Assembly: GCF_013004695.1 (NCBI RefSeq)
Contig: NZ_JABEMG010000003.1
Coordinates: 24,960 to 88,959, forward strand
Source: Promicromonospora citrea
GTDB taxonomy: Bacteria; Actinomycetota; Actinomycetes; Actinomycetales; Cellulomonadaceae
Length of the DNA stretch: 64,000 bases
Direction: 5' to 3'
The notes beneath the pieces were generated by a model. That model was not told the origin of the DNA. It saw only the letters and a program-made list of their open reading frames with translations, and ran no database searches. How positions within the stretch are numbered: the first letter of the stretch is position 1; each line of letters starts with the position of its first letter. The translations under genes and the position numbers were made by a program. Shown piece by piece: positions 25,293-34,371 of this stretch.

Positions 25293-26353
25293 GCCACGTC
25301 CGCACGCGTCTGCTCACCCTCGGGCTCCCGGCGGCCGGCCTGCTGGTGCTCCTCGCCTGCCTGCCCCTGCTGGCGATCCCGCTGCCGGGCGTGCTGCCCG
25401 GCTACACGTACGAGCCCGGCTCGCTGCAGCTGCTCGCGCTCTGCTTCCTCACCGCGGCGCTCGCGCTGTCCTACCACCTGCTGTTCGGGCTGGCGGGGCT
25501 CATGAGCTTCGGCCACGCGCTCTACTTCGCGGCCGGCATCTACGGGCTGGCGATCGTGCTCGACCGCACCGACGTCCCGCTGCTGCCCGCGGCCGCGCTC
25601 GTGCTCGTCGGCGGCATCGCGCTCGCGTTCGTCGTCGGCGCCGTCTCGCTGCGGGTCGCCGGCATCTCGTTCGCCATGGTGACGCTCGCGTTCGCCCAGG
25701 CGGGCAACGTGCTCGTGCGGCGTGACCAGGGCGACCTCACCGGCGGCGAGGAGGGCCTGGCGCTCGCGACCGACGGCGTGCCCGACGCCCTCGTCGGCGT
25801 CGTCAACACGCGCCACCTGTACTGGCTCGCGCTCGCGGTGCTCGTCGCCGTCCATCTCGTGGTGCTCTGGATCGAGCGCAGCCGGGCCGGGCACATGGCC
25901 GCGGCCGTGCGGGAGAACGAGGTGCGCGTCCGGATCATCGGCGGGCGGCCCTACCTCACCAAGCTCGTCGTGTTCGTGCTCGCCGCGTCGCTGGCCACGG
26001 TGGTCGGCATGGCCTACCTCCTGCTGCAGTCGGGGGCGTCGCCCACGACGTCGACCGCCGACTTCACGCTCACGCTGCTCGTCATGGTCGTGCTCGGCGG
26101 CGTCGGCTCGCGGTGGGGCGCCGTCGTCGGGGCCGTGCTGTACACGCTGCTGGACCAGCGCCTGGGCGAGCTCGCGCACTCGGCGGCCGTCGCGGGGCTG
26201 CCCGCCGTGCTGCGGGTCCCGCTGTCCGAGCCGATGTTCCTGCTCGGCACGTGCTTCGTGCTCGTCGTGCTCTTCCTGCCCGGCGGGCTCGCCGGCGCCG
26301 CGGAGCGCCTCGCCGCGCGCCGGGGGCGGGTGCCCGGGAAGGTGGCGGCATGA
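25289..26353 (+). CDS. LIV-type ABC transporter permease (LivM-like)
   Basis: 354-residue second permease with about nine hydrophobic segments. It has the LivM motif LLFGLAGLMSFGHALYFAAG, the coupling region RENEVRVRIIGGRPYLTKLV and VMVVLGGVGSRWGAVVGAVL. The ATG at 25289 overlaps the LivH-like stop, and its own stop overlaps the acyl-CoA synthetase start, so the synthetase is translated as part of the same operon. Confidence 0.92.
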   Translation: MSHVRTRLLTLGLPAAGLLVLLACLPLLAIPLPGVLPGYTYEPGSLQLLALCFLTAALALSYHLLFGLAGLMSFGHALYFAAGIYGLAIVLDRTDVPLLPAAALVLVGGIALAFVVGAVSLRVAGISFAMVTLAFAQAGNVLVRRDQGDLTGGEEGLALATDGVPDALVGVVNTRHLYWLALAVLVAVHLVVLWIERSRAGHMAAAVRENEVRVRIIGGRPYLTKLVVFVLAASLATVVGMAYLLLQSGASPTTSTADFTLTLLVMVVLGGVGSRWGAVVGAVLYTLLDQRLGELAHSAAVAGLPAVLRVPLSEPMFLLGTCFVLVVLFLPGGLAGAAERLAARRGRVPGKVAA

Positions 26354-27945
26354 GCGACCTGCACACCCTCGGCCGGTGGCCGCGCGACCGTGCGCTCGCC
26401 ACGCCCGGCCGCGTGGCCGTGGACGACCGCGGCGTCACCCTGACCTACCGCGCGCTCGAGGACCGCGCGACGGCGCTCGCCGCCCGGTTCCGTGCCGCCG
26501 GGTACGGCGTGGGCGACCGCGTCGCGACCGTGACGGGCAACAGCTCCGACCAGGTCGTCCTGTTCTTCGCGTGCGCCAAGGCGGGGCTGGTGCTCGCGCC
26601 GCTGTCGTGGCGGCTGTCCCCGCACGAGCTCGCGGCGCAGCTCGAGCAGGCCGACCCGGCGCTCGTGCTGGTCGACCAGGAGTGCGGCACGCTCGCGGAG
26701 GCGGCGCTCGAGCGGCTGCCGGTCGCGCCGTCGCGCACGGCGCTCGGCCCGCACGGCGTCGAGGCGCGCGTGCCCGCCCCCACGCGCCGACGCCTCACCG
26801 ACCAGCCGCCGCCGCAGCGCGCGGTGCGCGACGACGACCCGCTGCTGCTCGTCTTCACGTCCGGCACGGGCGGCCGCTCGCGCGGCGCGCTGCTCACGCA
26901 CGCGAGCTGCTTCTGGACCAACCTGTCCCTGTCCCGCACTGTCGAGCTGACCAGCGTCGACGTGGTGCTGTCCGTGCTGCCGCAGTACCACGTGGGCGGC
27001 TGGAACATCCAGCCGCTGCTGGCCTGGTGGACGGGCGCGACGGTGGTGCTGGAGCGCACGTTCGAGCCCGAGCGGGTGCTGCGCCTGGTCGCCGACCGGC
27101 GGGTCACCACGATGATGGGCGTGCCCACCACCTACCTGCTGCTCGCCGAGCACCCGGGCTTCGCGGAGGCCGACCTGGGCTCGCTGCGGCACGCGGTGGT
27201 CGGCGGCGCGCCGATGCCCGAGCCGCTGCTGCGCGCGTGGCACCGCCGGGGCGTGGCGCTCACGCAGGGCTACGGCCTCACCGAGGCGGGCCCCAACGTC
27301 CTGTGCCTGCCCGACGACGCGGCGCGCGACCGCGTCGGCTCCGCCGGGGTGCCCTACCCGCACGTCGAGGTCGCGGTGGCCGACCCGGTGACGGGCGAGC
27401 ACCTCGACGGCCCGGCGACCGGTGAGCTGCTGGTGCGCGGGCCGAGCGTGTTCGCCGGCTACTTCCGCGAGCCCGAGGCGACGGCGGCGACCTTCGCGCG
27501 CGGCTGGCTGCGCACCGGCGACCTCGTGGAGCGCGACGCCGACGGGTACTACCGGGTGGTCGACCGGCTCAAGGACGTGTTCATCAGCGGGGGCGAGAAC
27601 GTCACGCCCGCGGAGGTCGAGGCCGTGCTGCGGCGGCACCCCGCGGTGGCGGACGCCGCCGTCGTCGGCGTGCCGGACGAGCGCTGGGGCGAGGTGGGCC
27701 ACGCCTTCGTGGTGCCGCGCGGCGGCCGGCTCACGGACGCCGAGGACCTGGCGGAGTTCTGCCGCCGTGAGCTGGCGGGGTACAAGGTGCCGCGGCACTT
27801 CGAGCTCGTCCCGGACCTGCCCCGCTCGTCCCTGGACAAGGTGGTGCGCTCGGCGCTCGCCCCGCGGGCGGGCGGACCCGACAGCGGCCCCGGAACCGAC
27901 CAGCACGCACGCCCTCTCGACGCACGCCTCAAGGAGACCCGGTGA
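26350..27945 (+). CDS. AMP-dependent acyl-CoA synthetase/ligase
   Basis: 531-residue ANL-superfamily enzyme that activates a carboxylic acid with ATP and joins it to CoA. Motifs in order: LLVFTSGTGGRSRGALLTH (P-loop), VLSVLPQYHVGG, GYGLTEAGPN, GWLRTGDLVERDADGYY and RLKDVFISGGENVTPAEVE, with the final catalytic Lys in RSSLDKVVRSAL. Usual length for the family; substrate chain length cannot be assigned. Being fused by ATGA overlap to a carboxylate-type importer suggests that the transported compound is a carboxylic acid thioesterified on entry. Confidence 0.9.
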   Translation: MSDLHTLGRWPRDRALATPGRVAVDDRGVTLTYRALEDRATALAARFRAAGYGVGDRVATVTGNSSDQVVLFFACAKAGLVLAPLSWRLSPHELAAQLEQADPALVLVDQECGTLAEAALERLPVAPSRTALGPHGVEARVPAPTRRRLTDQPPPQRAVRDDDPLLLVFTSGTGGRSRGALLTHASCFWTNLSLSRTVELTSVDVVLSVLPQYHVGGWNIQPLLAWWTGATVVLERTFEPERVLRLVADRRVTTMMGVPTTYLLLAEHPGFAEADLGSLRHAVVGGAPMPEPLLRAWHRRGVALTQGYGLTEAGPNVLCLPDDAARDRVGSAGVPYPHVEVAVADPVTGEHLDGPATGELLVRGPSVFAGYFREPEATAATFARGWLRTGDLVERDADGYYRVVDRLKDVFISGGENVTPAEVEAVLRRHPAVADAAVVGVPDERWGEVGHAFVVPRGGRLTDAEDLAEFCRRELAGYKVPRHFELVPDLPRSSLDKVVRSALAPRAGGPDSGPGTDQHARPLDARLKETR

Positions 27946-28649
27946 GCATCACGTCCCAGCCCGGTGAGACCGAGCAGTCCGAGCAGCAGCCCGAGCAGCA
28001 GCCCGAGCAGCAGCCCGGCGGCCCCGCCCGGATGACCAAGGGCGAGCGCACCCGCGCGCGGATCCTCGCCGCCGCCGAGCAGGTGTTCGCCGAGCTCGGC
28101 TTCCACGACGCCTCGATCGTCAAGATCACCGAGGCGGCCGGGGTCGGCCAGGGCACGTTCTACCTCTACTTCGCGTCGAAGATCGAGGTGTTCGACGAGG
28201 TGGTCGAGGACCTCAACCGGCGCGTGCGGCACGCGATGATCGAGGCGTCCTCGCAGGCGGGCACCCGCATCGAGGCGGAGCGCGCGGGCTTCCGCGCGTT
28301 CTTCGAGTTCACTGCCCGGCACCCGGCGCTGTACCGGATCGTGCGGCAGGCGGAGTTCGTGTCGCCCGGCGCGCTGCGCCTGCACTACACGCGCATCGTC
28401 GAGGGTTACCGCGAGGGGCTCGCGAAGGCGCAGCAGGCGGGGGAGGTCGGCGACATCGACCCGGAGGTCGCGGCCTGGGCGCTCATGGGCATCGGCGAGA
28501 TCGTCGGCATGCGCTGGGTGCTGTGGGGGCCGGACGTCGCGCCCGGCGGCCCGACGTCCGCCGTGCCACCCGAGGTGTTCGAGCAGGCCATGCGGTTCAT
28601 CGAGCGGGCGCTGGCGCCCGGCGGCCACGAGGGGGAGGTGGGCCCGTGA
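27942..28649 (+). CDS. TetR/AcrR-family regulator
   Basis: 235 residues. After a Gln/Glu/Pro-rich repeated N-terminus (EQQP units) comes a TetR helix-turn-helix: RTRARILAAAEQVFAELGFH and ITEAAGVGQGTFYLYFASK (about residues 36-80). The C-terminal ligand domain resembles regulators of fatty acid or CoA-ester catabolism. The GTG at 27942 overlaps the synthetase stop and has AAGGAG upstream. It is likely a CoA-ester or acid-responsive repressor of its own operon, possibly acting at the repeated motif near 21.5 kb (inference). Confidence 0.88.
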   Translation: MSITSQPGETEQSEQQPEQQPEQQPGGPARMTKGERTRARILAAAEQVFAELGFHDASIVKITEAAGVGQGTFYLYFASKIEVFDEVVEDLNRRVRHAMIEASSQAGTRIEAERAGFRAFFEFTARHPALYRIVRQAEFVSPGALRLHYTRIVEGYREGLAKAQQAGEVGDIDPEVAAWALMGIGEIVGMRWVLWGPDVAPGGPTSAVPPEVFEQAMRFIERALAPGGHEGEVGP

Positions 28650-29584
28650 GCGTCGTCGACCAGGTGGAGGCCGCCGGATCGCACACGTACGCGACGCACG
28701 ACGTGCCGGTCGCCGGGGGGACGCTGCGCGTCGGCGTCTGGGAGCCCGTGGGGCCGCTCGCGACAGGTCCGGACGGCGCGCCGCTGCCCTCCGTCGTGCT
28801 GGTGCACGGCATCACGGCCTCGCACCGCGCGTGGCCCGCCGTCGTCGCCGCGCTGGCGGGGCGGCGCGTGGTCGCCCCCGACCTGCGCGGGCGCGGCCGC
28901 AGCAACCACCTGCCCGGCCCGTACGGCATGGCCGCGCACGCCGACGACGTCGCCGCGGTGGTCCGTGCGCTCGCGGGCGGGCCCGCCGTCGTGGTGGGGC
29001 ACTCGATGGGCGGGTTCGTCTCCCTGGTGCTGACGCACCGGCACCCGGGTCTCGTGGCCCGGCTCGTGCTCGTGGACGGCGGTCTGCCCATCCCGCTGCC
29101 GCCGGGCGTGCCCGCCGACGCGACGCCCGAGGAGCTGGTGGGCGCCCTGCTCGGGCCCGCCCTGGAGCGGCTGGGGCAGACGTTCGCCGGGCCGCAGGCG
29201 TACCGGGAGTTCTGGCGGGCCCACCCGGCCTTCGCGCGGTGGAGCCCCGTGGTGGAGCAGTACGTCGACTACGACCTCACCGCGGAGGGTCGCCCGGCGA
29301 CGTCGGCCGACGCCGTGGCCGCCGACTCGGTCGACTCGGCCCGGGGCGAGGCGCTGCCCGCGGCGCTCGCCTGGGCCGCCGAGAACGACCTGCCGGTCAC
29401 CTTCCTGCGTGCGCCGCGCGGCCTGCTCGACCAGCCGGGCGGCATGTACCCGGCCGACGCCGTCGCCGCGTGGGAGCGCCACCTGCCGCGGCTGGCGGCC
29501 CGTGACGTGCCGGACGTGAACCACTACACGATCATCATGGCCGAGCCGGGCGTCTCGGCGGTCGCGGCGGCTGTGACCGGCTGA
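28646..29584 (+). CDS. Alpha/beta hydrolase
   Basis: 312-residue cytoplasmic alpha/beta-hydrolase: oxyanion LVHGITASHRAW, VVAPDLRGRGRSN, nucleophile elbow VVGHSMGGFVSL, and a C-terminal His in DVNHYTIIM. No signal peptide. It ends the ABC/synthetase/TetR operon (4-bp start overlap), so a thioester or ester hydrolase acting on the imported compound, or on hydroxybutyrate oligomers, is plausible but unproven. Confidence 0.85.
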   Translation: MSVVDQVEAAGSHTYATHDVPVAGGTLRVGVWEPVGPLATGPDGAPLPSVVLVHGITASHRAWPAVVAALAGRRVVAPDLRGRGRSNHLPGPYGMAAHADDVAAVVRALAGGPAVVVGHSMGGFVSLVLTHRHPGLVARLVLVDGGLPIPLPPGVPADATPEELVGALLGPALERLGQTFAGPQAYREFWRAHPAFARWSPVVEQYVDYDLTAEGRPATSADAVAADSVDSARGEALPAALAWAAENDLPVTFLRAPRGLLDQPGGMYPADAVAAWERHLPRLAARDVPDVNHYTIIMAEPGVSAVAAAVTG

Positions 29585-29587
29585 GCC

Positions 29588-30514
29588 TCAGCCTGCGTCC
29601 CCCACCCCGAGCATCTGGTCGCGCCGCCTGCCCATCTCCTCGCGCAGGGCCTGCACCACGGCGGCGACGGCGGGCCGCCGCCACGACTCGCCGCGGACCA
29701 CGGCCCAGTACGGCAGCCGCTCGGTGACCTCGTCGGGCAGGAGGCGCACGAGGTCCGGGTGGCGGTCGGCCATGAAGCAGGGCAGGAACCCCAGCCCCGC
29801 GCCCGCGCGCGTGGCCTCGACGTGCACGAAGACGTTCGTCGAGGCCAGCGCGTCCTGCATGCCCGGGACGAGGCGCCGCGGCACGTCCAGGTCGTTGACC
29901 TGCAGCATCGAGTCGACGAAGTAGACGAGCCCGTGCCGGGACAGCTCGGCGACGCTCGTCGGCGTGCCCTGCCGCTCCAGGTAGTCGCGCGCGCCGTACA
30001 TGCCCAGCACGTACTCGCCCAGCCGCAGGGCCTTCGCCTGCTGCACCTTCGGCTCCCCGACGACGACGTCGATGTCCACCCCCGAGCGGTGGTGCGTCGC
30101 CACGCGCGTGACGGTGACGAGCTCGACGGACAGCTCCGGGTGGTCGCGGCGCAGGCGCGCGATGGCGGGGGAGGCGACGTACGCGCTGAACCCGTCGGTC
30201 GCCGTCATGCGCACGACGCCGGCGACCGGGTCAGCCTCGGCGTCGCCCGCGACGAGGCGCGCCACCGCCTCCGACACGGCCTCGCCCGCGCGGGCAGCGC
30301 GGCGGCCGAGGGCCGTCAGCTCCCACCCGTCCGCACCACGCACCAGGAGCTTGCCGCCGAGCGCGCGCTCGAGCGCCGCGATGTTGCGGGCCACGGTCGT
30401 GTGGTTGACGCCGAGGGCCTGCGCCGCCGTCGTCCAGCGCCCGGTGCGGGCCACCTCGAGGAGCACCAGGAGCTGGTCGGCCACCTGGCCGGGCGGGTCG
30501 GTGCGGGCGGGCAT
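29588..30514 (-). CDS. LysR-family regulator
   Basis: 308 residues. N-terminal winged HTH (QVADQLLVLLEVARTGRWTT, AAQALGVNHTTVARNIAALE) and a periplasmic-binding-protein-like effector domain. ATG at 30512-30514. It is divergent from the MHS transporter and ketone-body catabolism genes, the usual position of a LysR activator of those genes. A palindrome with a T-N-A layout lies 23 bp upstream of its start. Confidence 0.9.
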   Translation of the reverse strand: MPARTDPPGQVADQLLVLLEVARTGRWTTAAQALGVNHTTVARNIAALERALGGKLLVRGADGWELTALGRRAARAGEAVSEAVARLVAGDAEADPVAGVVRMTATDGFSAYVASPAIARLRRDHPELSVELVTVTRVATHHRSGVDIDVVVGEPKVQQAKALRLGEYVLGMYGARDYLERQGTPTSVAELSRHGLVYFVDSMLQVNDLDVPRRLVPGMQDALASTNVFVHVEATRAGAGLGFLPCFMADRHPDLVRLLPDEVTERLPYWAVVRGESWRRPAVAAVVQALREEMGRRRDQMLGVGDAG

Positions 30515-30536
30515 GCGGCGACCGTACCAAGCCACG

Positions 30537-30552
30537 TGTGCATCCGTGCACA
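30537..30552. promoter_or_regulatory. LysR-type palindromic operator candidate
   Basis: TGTGCATCCGTGCACA is a perfect 6-bp inverted repeat with a 4-bp spacer in the divergent region between the LysR gene and the transporter. Two more inverted repeats lie nearer the transporter: GGCGGCGAG/CTCGCCGCC at about 30617-30637 and GTGTC/GACAC at 30640-30655. Confidence 0.5.
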
Positions 30553-30669
30553 TCGGGTCTGCCCATCTCGTCATTGCTGCGCACACCCGCTGCCGGGAAC
30601 ACTCGGGCTGTCCACGGCGGCGAGCCGCTCGCCGCCCTCGTGTCAGAGTCGACACCTAGGAGCCGCAGC

Positions 30670-32031
30670 ATGTCTGCCCCACAGACCCCCGCACCGGCGG
30701 ACCGGTCGCTGATCCGGCGCATCGTCGCCGCCTCGATGGCCGGCACCGTCGTCGAGTGGTACGACTTCTTCCTCTACGCGACCGCCGCGGCGCTCGTGTT
30801 CAACAAGGTGCTCATGCCCGAGACGGGCAACGCCTACGACGCGATCATCGCGGCGTTCGTGACCTACGCCGTCGGGTTCGTCGCGCGACCGCTCGGCGGC
30901 GTGATCTTCGGCCACCTGGGCGACAAGCTCGGCCGCAAGCACACCCTGCAGCTCACCATCCTGCTGATCGGCGCCGCGACGGTGCTCATGGGCTGCCTGC
31001 CGACGTTCCAGCAGGTGGGCTTCGTCGCGCCGGCGCTCCTCGTCGTCCTGCGCTTCGTGCAGGGGGTCGCGCTGGGCGGGGAGTGGGGCGGCGCCGTGCT
31101 GCTCGTGGCCGAGCACAGCCGCGACGACGAGCGGGCGCGCTGGACCGCGTGGCCGCAGGCCGGCGTCCCGGTGGGCAACCTGCTGGCGACCGTCGTGCTC
31201 TACGCCATGTCCGGCCTGCTGACCGACGCCGCGTTCCTCGCCTGGGGCTGGCGCGTCGCGTTCTGGCTGTCCGCCGTCGTCATCGTCGTGGGCTACTACG
31301 TGCGCACCCGGGTCTCCGACGCGCCCATCTACGAGGAGGCGAAGGCCGAGATCGACGAGGGCGCCGCGGGCTACGGCGTGCTCGAGGTGGTCCGGCGTTA
31401 CCCGCGCGGCGTGCTCACCGGCATGGGCCTGCGGTTCGCCGAGAACATCCTGTACTACCTGGTGGTCAGCTTCTCGATCGTCTACCTCGGCACCGCGCTC
31501 GGCATGGACACCACGCGCATCCTCGGCGTGGTCGCCACGGCGCACGCCTTCCACTTCGTCGTGATCCTCGTCGTGGGCCGGCTCGCCGACCGGGTCGGCC
31601 GCAAGCCGCTCTACGTCGCGGGCGCCGTGCTCGGCGCGACCTGGTGCTGGTTCGCCTTCCCGGCGATGGACACGAAGAACTCCTGGGTCATCCTCGGTGT
31701 CCTGGCGGCCGGGCTGCTCTTCCACGCCCTCATGTACGCGGTGCAGCCCGCGATCATGGCCGAGATGTTCCCGACCCGGATGCGCTACTCCGGGGTCTCG
31801 ATCAGCTACCAGGTGACCTCGATCGTCGCGGGCTCGCTCGCGCCGATCCTCGCCACCACCTGGCTCAAGGACACCGGCTCGTGGTGGCCCACCGCCGTCT
31901 ACATGGCCGTGGCCGCCCTCATCACCCTCGTCGCGGCGCTCGCGCTGCGGGAGACCAAGGGCGCGTCGCTGCACGCGCTGGACGCCGAGGACCAGGCGCG
32001 CGAGCAGACGACGGCGGGAGGCAGGGCATGA
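30670..32031 (+). CDS. MHS-family (MFS) carboxylate transporter
   Basis: 453-residue, 12-helix major facilitator of the metabolite:H+ symporter group. Typical segments are MAGTVVEWYDFFLYATAAAL, the loop 2-3 motif FGHLGDKLGRKHTLQ, RFVQGVALGGEWGGAVLLVA and the repeat-2 motif GRLADRVGRKPLYVAGA. MHS carriers take up dicarboxylates, shikimate, proline/betaine and similar. The next genes oxidise 3-hydroxybutyrate, so a hydroxybutyrate or acetoacetate substrate is inferred. TAGGAG lies upstream of the ATG. Its stop overlaps the dehydrogenase start. Confidence 0.88.
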   Translation: MSAPQTPAPADRSLIRRIVAASMAGTVVEWYDFFLYATAAALVFNKVLMPETGNAYDAIIAAFVTYAVGFVARPLGGVIFGHLGDKLGRKHTLQLTILLIGAATVLMGCLPTFQQVGFVAPALLVVLRFVQGVALGGEWGGAVLLVAEHSRDDERARWTAWPQAGVPVGNLLATVVLYAMSGLLTDAAFLAWGWRVAFWLSAVVIVVGYYVRTRVSDAPIYEEAKAEIDEGAAGYGVLEVVRRYPRGVLTGMGLRFAENILYYLVVSFSIVYLGTALGMDTTRILGVVATAHAFHFVVILVVGRLADRVGRKPLYVAGAVLGATWCWFAFPAMDTKNSWVILGVLAAGLLFHALMYAVQPAIMAEMFPTRMRYSGVSISYQVTSIVAGSLAPILATTWLKDTGSWWPTAVYMAVAALITLVAALALRETKGASLHALDAEDQAREQTTAGGRA

Positions 32032-32792
32032 GCGGGCAGGAGACGAGCGCGTCCCTCGCGGGGCGCCGGGCGCTGGTCACGGGCGGAGCGAGCGGCATCG
32101 GCGCGGCCTGCGCGCGCGAGCTGGCCGCCCGGGGCGCGCACGTGGTGGTCGCGGACCGCGACGGCGACGGCGCGCACGCGGTGGCCGAGGACGTGGGCGG
32201 CGAGGCGTGGGTCGTGGACCTGTCCGACACGCGGGCGCTCGACGACCTGCGGCTCGACACGGACGTGCTCGTGAACAACGCGGGCATCCAGCGGGTGAGC
32301 CCGCTCCAGGACTTCGTGCCCGACGACTTCCGCCTCGTGCACCGGATCATGCTGGAGGCGCCGTTCCTGCTGGTGCGCGCCGTGCTGCCCGGCATGTACG
32401 AGCGGGGCTGGGGGCGGGTGGTCAACATCTCGTCGGTGCACGGGCTGGTGGCGTCGCCGTTCAAGTCGGCATACGTGTCGGCCAAGCACGGGCTCGAGGG
32501 ACTGTCCAAGGTGACGGCGCTCGAGGGCGGCGAGCACGGCGTCACCAGCGTGTGCGTCAACCCGGGGTACGTGCGCACACCGCTCGTGGAGAAGCAGATG
32601 GCCGAGCAGGCGCGCGTGCACGGCATCCCGGAGGCCGAGGTGCTGGCCCGGGTCATGCTCGCCGAGTCCGCGGTGAAGCGGCTGGTGGAACCGCACGAGG
32701 TGGCCGCGCTGGTGGGCTGGCTCACCGGCCCGGACGCGGCGATGGTGTCCGGCGCGTCCTGGACCATCGACGGCGGCTGGAGCGCACGATGA
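32028..32792 (+). CDS. bdhA: 3-hydroxybutyrate dehydrogenase (SDR)
   Basis: 254-residue classical short-chain dehydrogenase. Nucleotide-binding TGGASGIG (residues 19-26), NNAGIQ, active-site Ser in NISSVHGLVASP, and YVSAKHGLEG with the Tyr-x3-Lys pair. The HGLVASPFKSAYVSAKHG region and the CVNPGYVRTPLVEKQ motif are typical of D-3-hydroxybutyrate dehydrogenases, which make acetoacetate and NADH. Overlaps the transporter gene by four bases. Confidence 0.87.
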   Translation: MSGQETSASLAGRRALVTGGASGIGAACARELAARGAHVVVADRDGDGAHAVAEDVGGEAWVVDLSDTRALDDLRLDTDVLVNNAGIQRVSPLQDFVPDDFRLVHRIMLEAPFLLVRAVLPGMYERGWGRVVNISSVHGLVASPFKSAYVSAKHGLEGLSKVTALEGGEHGVTSVCVNPGYVRTPLVEKQMAEQARVHGIPEAEVLARVMLAESAVKRLVEPHEVAALVGWLTGPDAAMVSGASWTIDGGWSAR

Positions 32793-32859
32793 CCCGGGGC
32801 GCCCGGGGTGTGACACTGGCACAGGGCACGACCTGCCGGGACCGACGAAGGAGTCAAGG

Positions 32860-33666
32860 ATGACTGGAGCACGCACCGGGTTCGACAAGGTGGTCGCGAG
32901 CGCGGCCGAGGCGGTGGCCGACATCCCCGACGGCGCCTCGCTCGCCGTGGGCGGCTTCGGGCTGTGCGGCAACCCGATCGCGCTGATCGAGGCCCTGCTC
33001 GAGCAGGGCACCACCGACCTGTCGGTGGTGAGCAACAACTGCGGTGTCGACGACTGGGGCCTCGGCGTGCTGCTGGGCGCCCACCGGATCGCGAAGATGA
33101 CCAGCTCGTACGTCGGCGAGAACAAGGAGTTCGAGCGCCAGTTCCTCTCCGGTGAGCTCGAGCTCGAGCTCACGCCCCAGGGGACGCTCGCCGAGAAGCT
33201 GCGCGCCGGCGGCGCGGGCATCGCGGCCTTCTTCACGCGCACGGGCGTCGGCACCCAGGTCGCCGACGGCGGCCTGCCGCGCCGGTACGACGGCTCGGGC
33301 GGCGTCGCCGTCGCCTCGCCGCCCAAGGAGGTGCGCACGTTCGGCGACGGCGGCGAGTACGTGCTCGAGGAGGCCATCACCACCGACTTCGCGCTCGTGC
33401 ACGCCCTGCGCGGTGACCGGCACGGCAACCTCGTGTTCAACAAGTCGGCGCGCAACTTCTCGCCGCTCGCCGCGATGGCGGGGCGCGTGTGCATCGCCCA
33501 GGTCGAGGAGCTCGTCGAGCCGGGGGAGATCGACCCCGACACCGTGCACCTGCCGGGCGTGTACGTGCACCGCGTGGTGCACGTCGGCACCGACATCGAG
33601 AAGCGGATCGAGCGGCGGACCGTGGCGCAGGCGCCGTCGTCGTCGGCCGGGACGAAGGGGGCCTGA
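32860..33666 (+). CDS. scoA: 3-oxoacid CoA-transferase subunit A
   Basis: 268 residues, family I CoA-transferase alpha subunit. VGGFGLCGNPIALIEALLEQ near residue 27, SNNCGVDDWGLG, the SCOT-specific SYVGENKEFERQFLSGELEL, TPQGTLAEKLRAGGAGIAAF and ALRGDRHGNLVFNKSARNFS. It transfers CoA from succinyl-CoA to acetoacetate. AAGGAG precedes the ATG. A short Ser/Gly/Lys tail follows the family core. The gap to scoB is only 3 bp. Confidence 0.92.
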   Translation: MTGARTGFDKVVASAAEAVADIPDGASLAVGGFGLCGNPIALIEALLEQGTTDLSVVSNNCGVDDWGLGVLLGAHRIAKMTSSYVGENKEFERQFLSGELELELTPQGTLAEKLRAGGAGIAAFFTRTGVGTQVADGGLPRRYDGSGGVAVASPPKEVRTFGDGGEYVLEEAITTDFALVHALRGDRHGNLVFNKSARNFSPLAAMAGRVCIAQVEELVEPGEIDPDTVHLPGVYVHRVVHVGTDIEKRIERRTVAQAPSSSAGTKGA

Positions 33667-33669
33667 ACC

Positions 33670-34320
33670 ATGGCACTGACGCGACAGGAGATGGCCGCGC
33701 GCGCCGCGCGCGAGCTGGCGGACGGCATGTACGTGAACCTGGGCATCGGGCTGCCCACGCTCGTGCCGAACTACGTGCCCGAGGGCAGGCACCTGGTGCT
33801 GCAGTCGGAGAACGGCATCCTCGGCGTGGGCCCGTACCCCGCGGAGGACGCCGTCGACCCCGACCTCATCAACGCGGGCAAGGAGACGGTGACGCTGCTG
33901 CCCGGCTCGTCGATCTTCGACTCGGCCACGTCGTTCGGCATGATCCGCGGCGGCAAGATCGACGCGGCGATCCTCGGTGGCATGCAGGTCTCGGCCACGG
34001 GCGACCTGGCCAACTGGATGATCCCCGGCAAGATGGTCAAGGGCATGGGCGGCGCCATGGACCTGGTGCACGGTGCCGGCCGGGTCATCGTCCTCATGGA
34101 GCACGTGGCGCGCGACGGGTCGCCGAAGATCCTGCGCGAGTGCTCCCTGCCCCTGACCGGCAAGGGCGTGGTGAACCGGATCATCACCGACCTCGCGGTG
34201 CTCGACGTGACGCCGTCCGGCCTGGTGCTGCGCGAGCTCGCCCCCGGGGTGACGGCCGAGGAGGTCGTCGAGAAGACCGAGCCGGAGCTCGCCGTGGAGC
34301 TCGTCGAGCCCGTGGGCTGA
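33670..34320 (+). CDS. scoB: 3-oxoacid CoA-transferase subunit B
   Basis: 216 residues, beta subunit of the same enzyme. The catalytic Glu that carries CoA as a thioester is in [11 protein letters not shown] (Glu47). Other matches are [36 protein letters not shown] and [20 protein letters not shown]. The product acetoacetyl-CoA is the substrate of the thiolase encoded 51 bp downstream. Confidence 0.93.
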   Translation: MALTRQEMAARAARELADGMYVNLGIGLPTLVPNYVPEGRHLVLQSENGILGVGPYPAEDAVDPDLINAGKETVTLLPGSSIFDSATSFGMIRGGKIDAAILGGMQVSATGDLANWMIPGKMVKGMGGAMDLVHGAGRVIVLMEHVARDGSPKILRECSLPLTGKGVVNRIITDLAVLDVTPSGLVLRELAPGVTAEEVVEKTEPELAVELVEPVG

Positions 34321-34334
34321 CTCGGGCTCAGGAC

Positions 34335-34371
34335 GGCGGATACGCTGGGAAGAACGGCCGAAGGAGGTCTC
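34335..34371 (+). promoter_or_regulatory. Possible internal promoter and strong RBS of thiolase
   Basis: TACGCT near 34340 could be a -10 box, and AAGGAGG at about 34361-34367 is a full Shine-Dalgarno sequence four bases before the ATG at 34372. The 51-bp gap is the widest between scoB and the thiolase, so the thiolase may also be transcribed separately. Confidence 0.35.

Noticed and set aside
21645..26353. A classical branched-chain amino acid importer
   Set aside because: The fold is LIV-type, but the overlap with an acyl-CoA synthetase and hydrolase makes an amino acid substrate unlikely; left unassigned.
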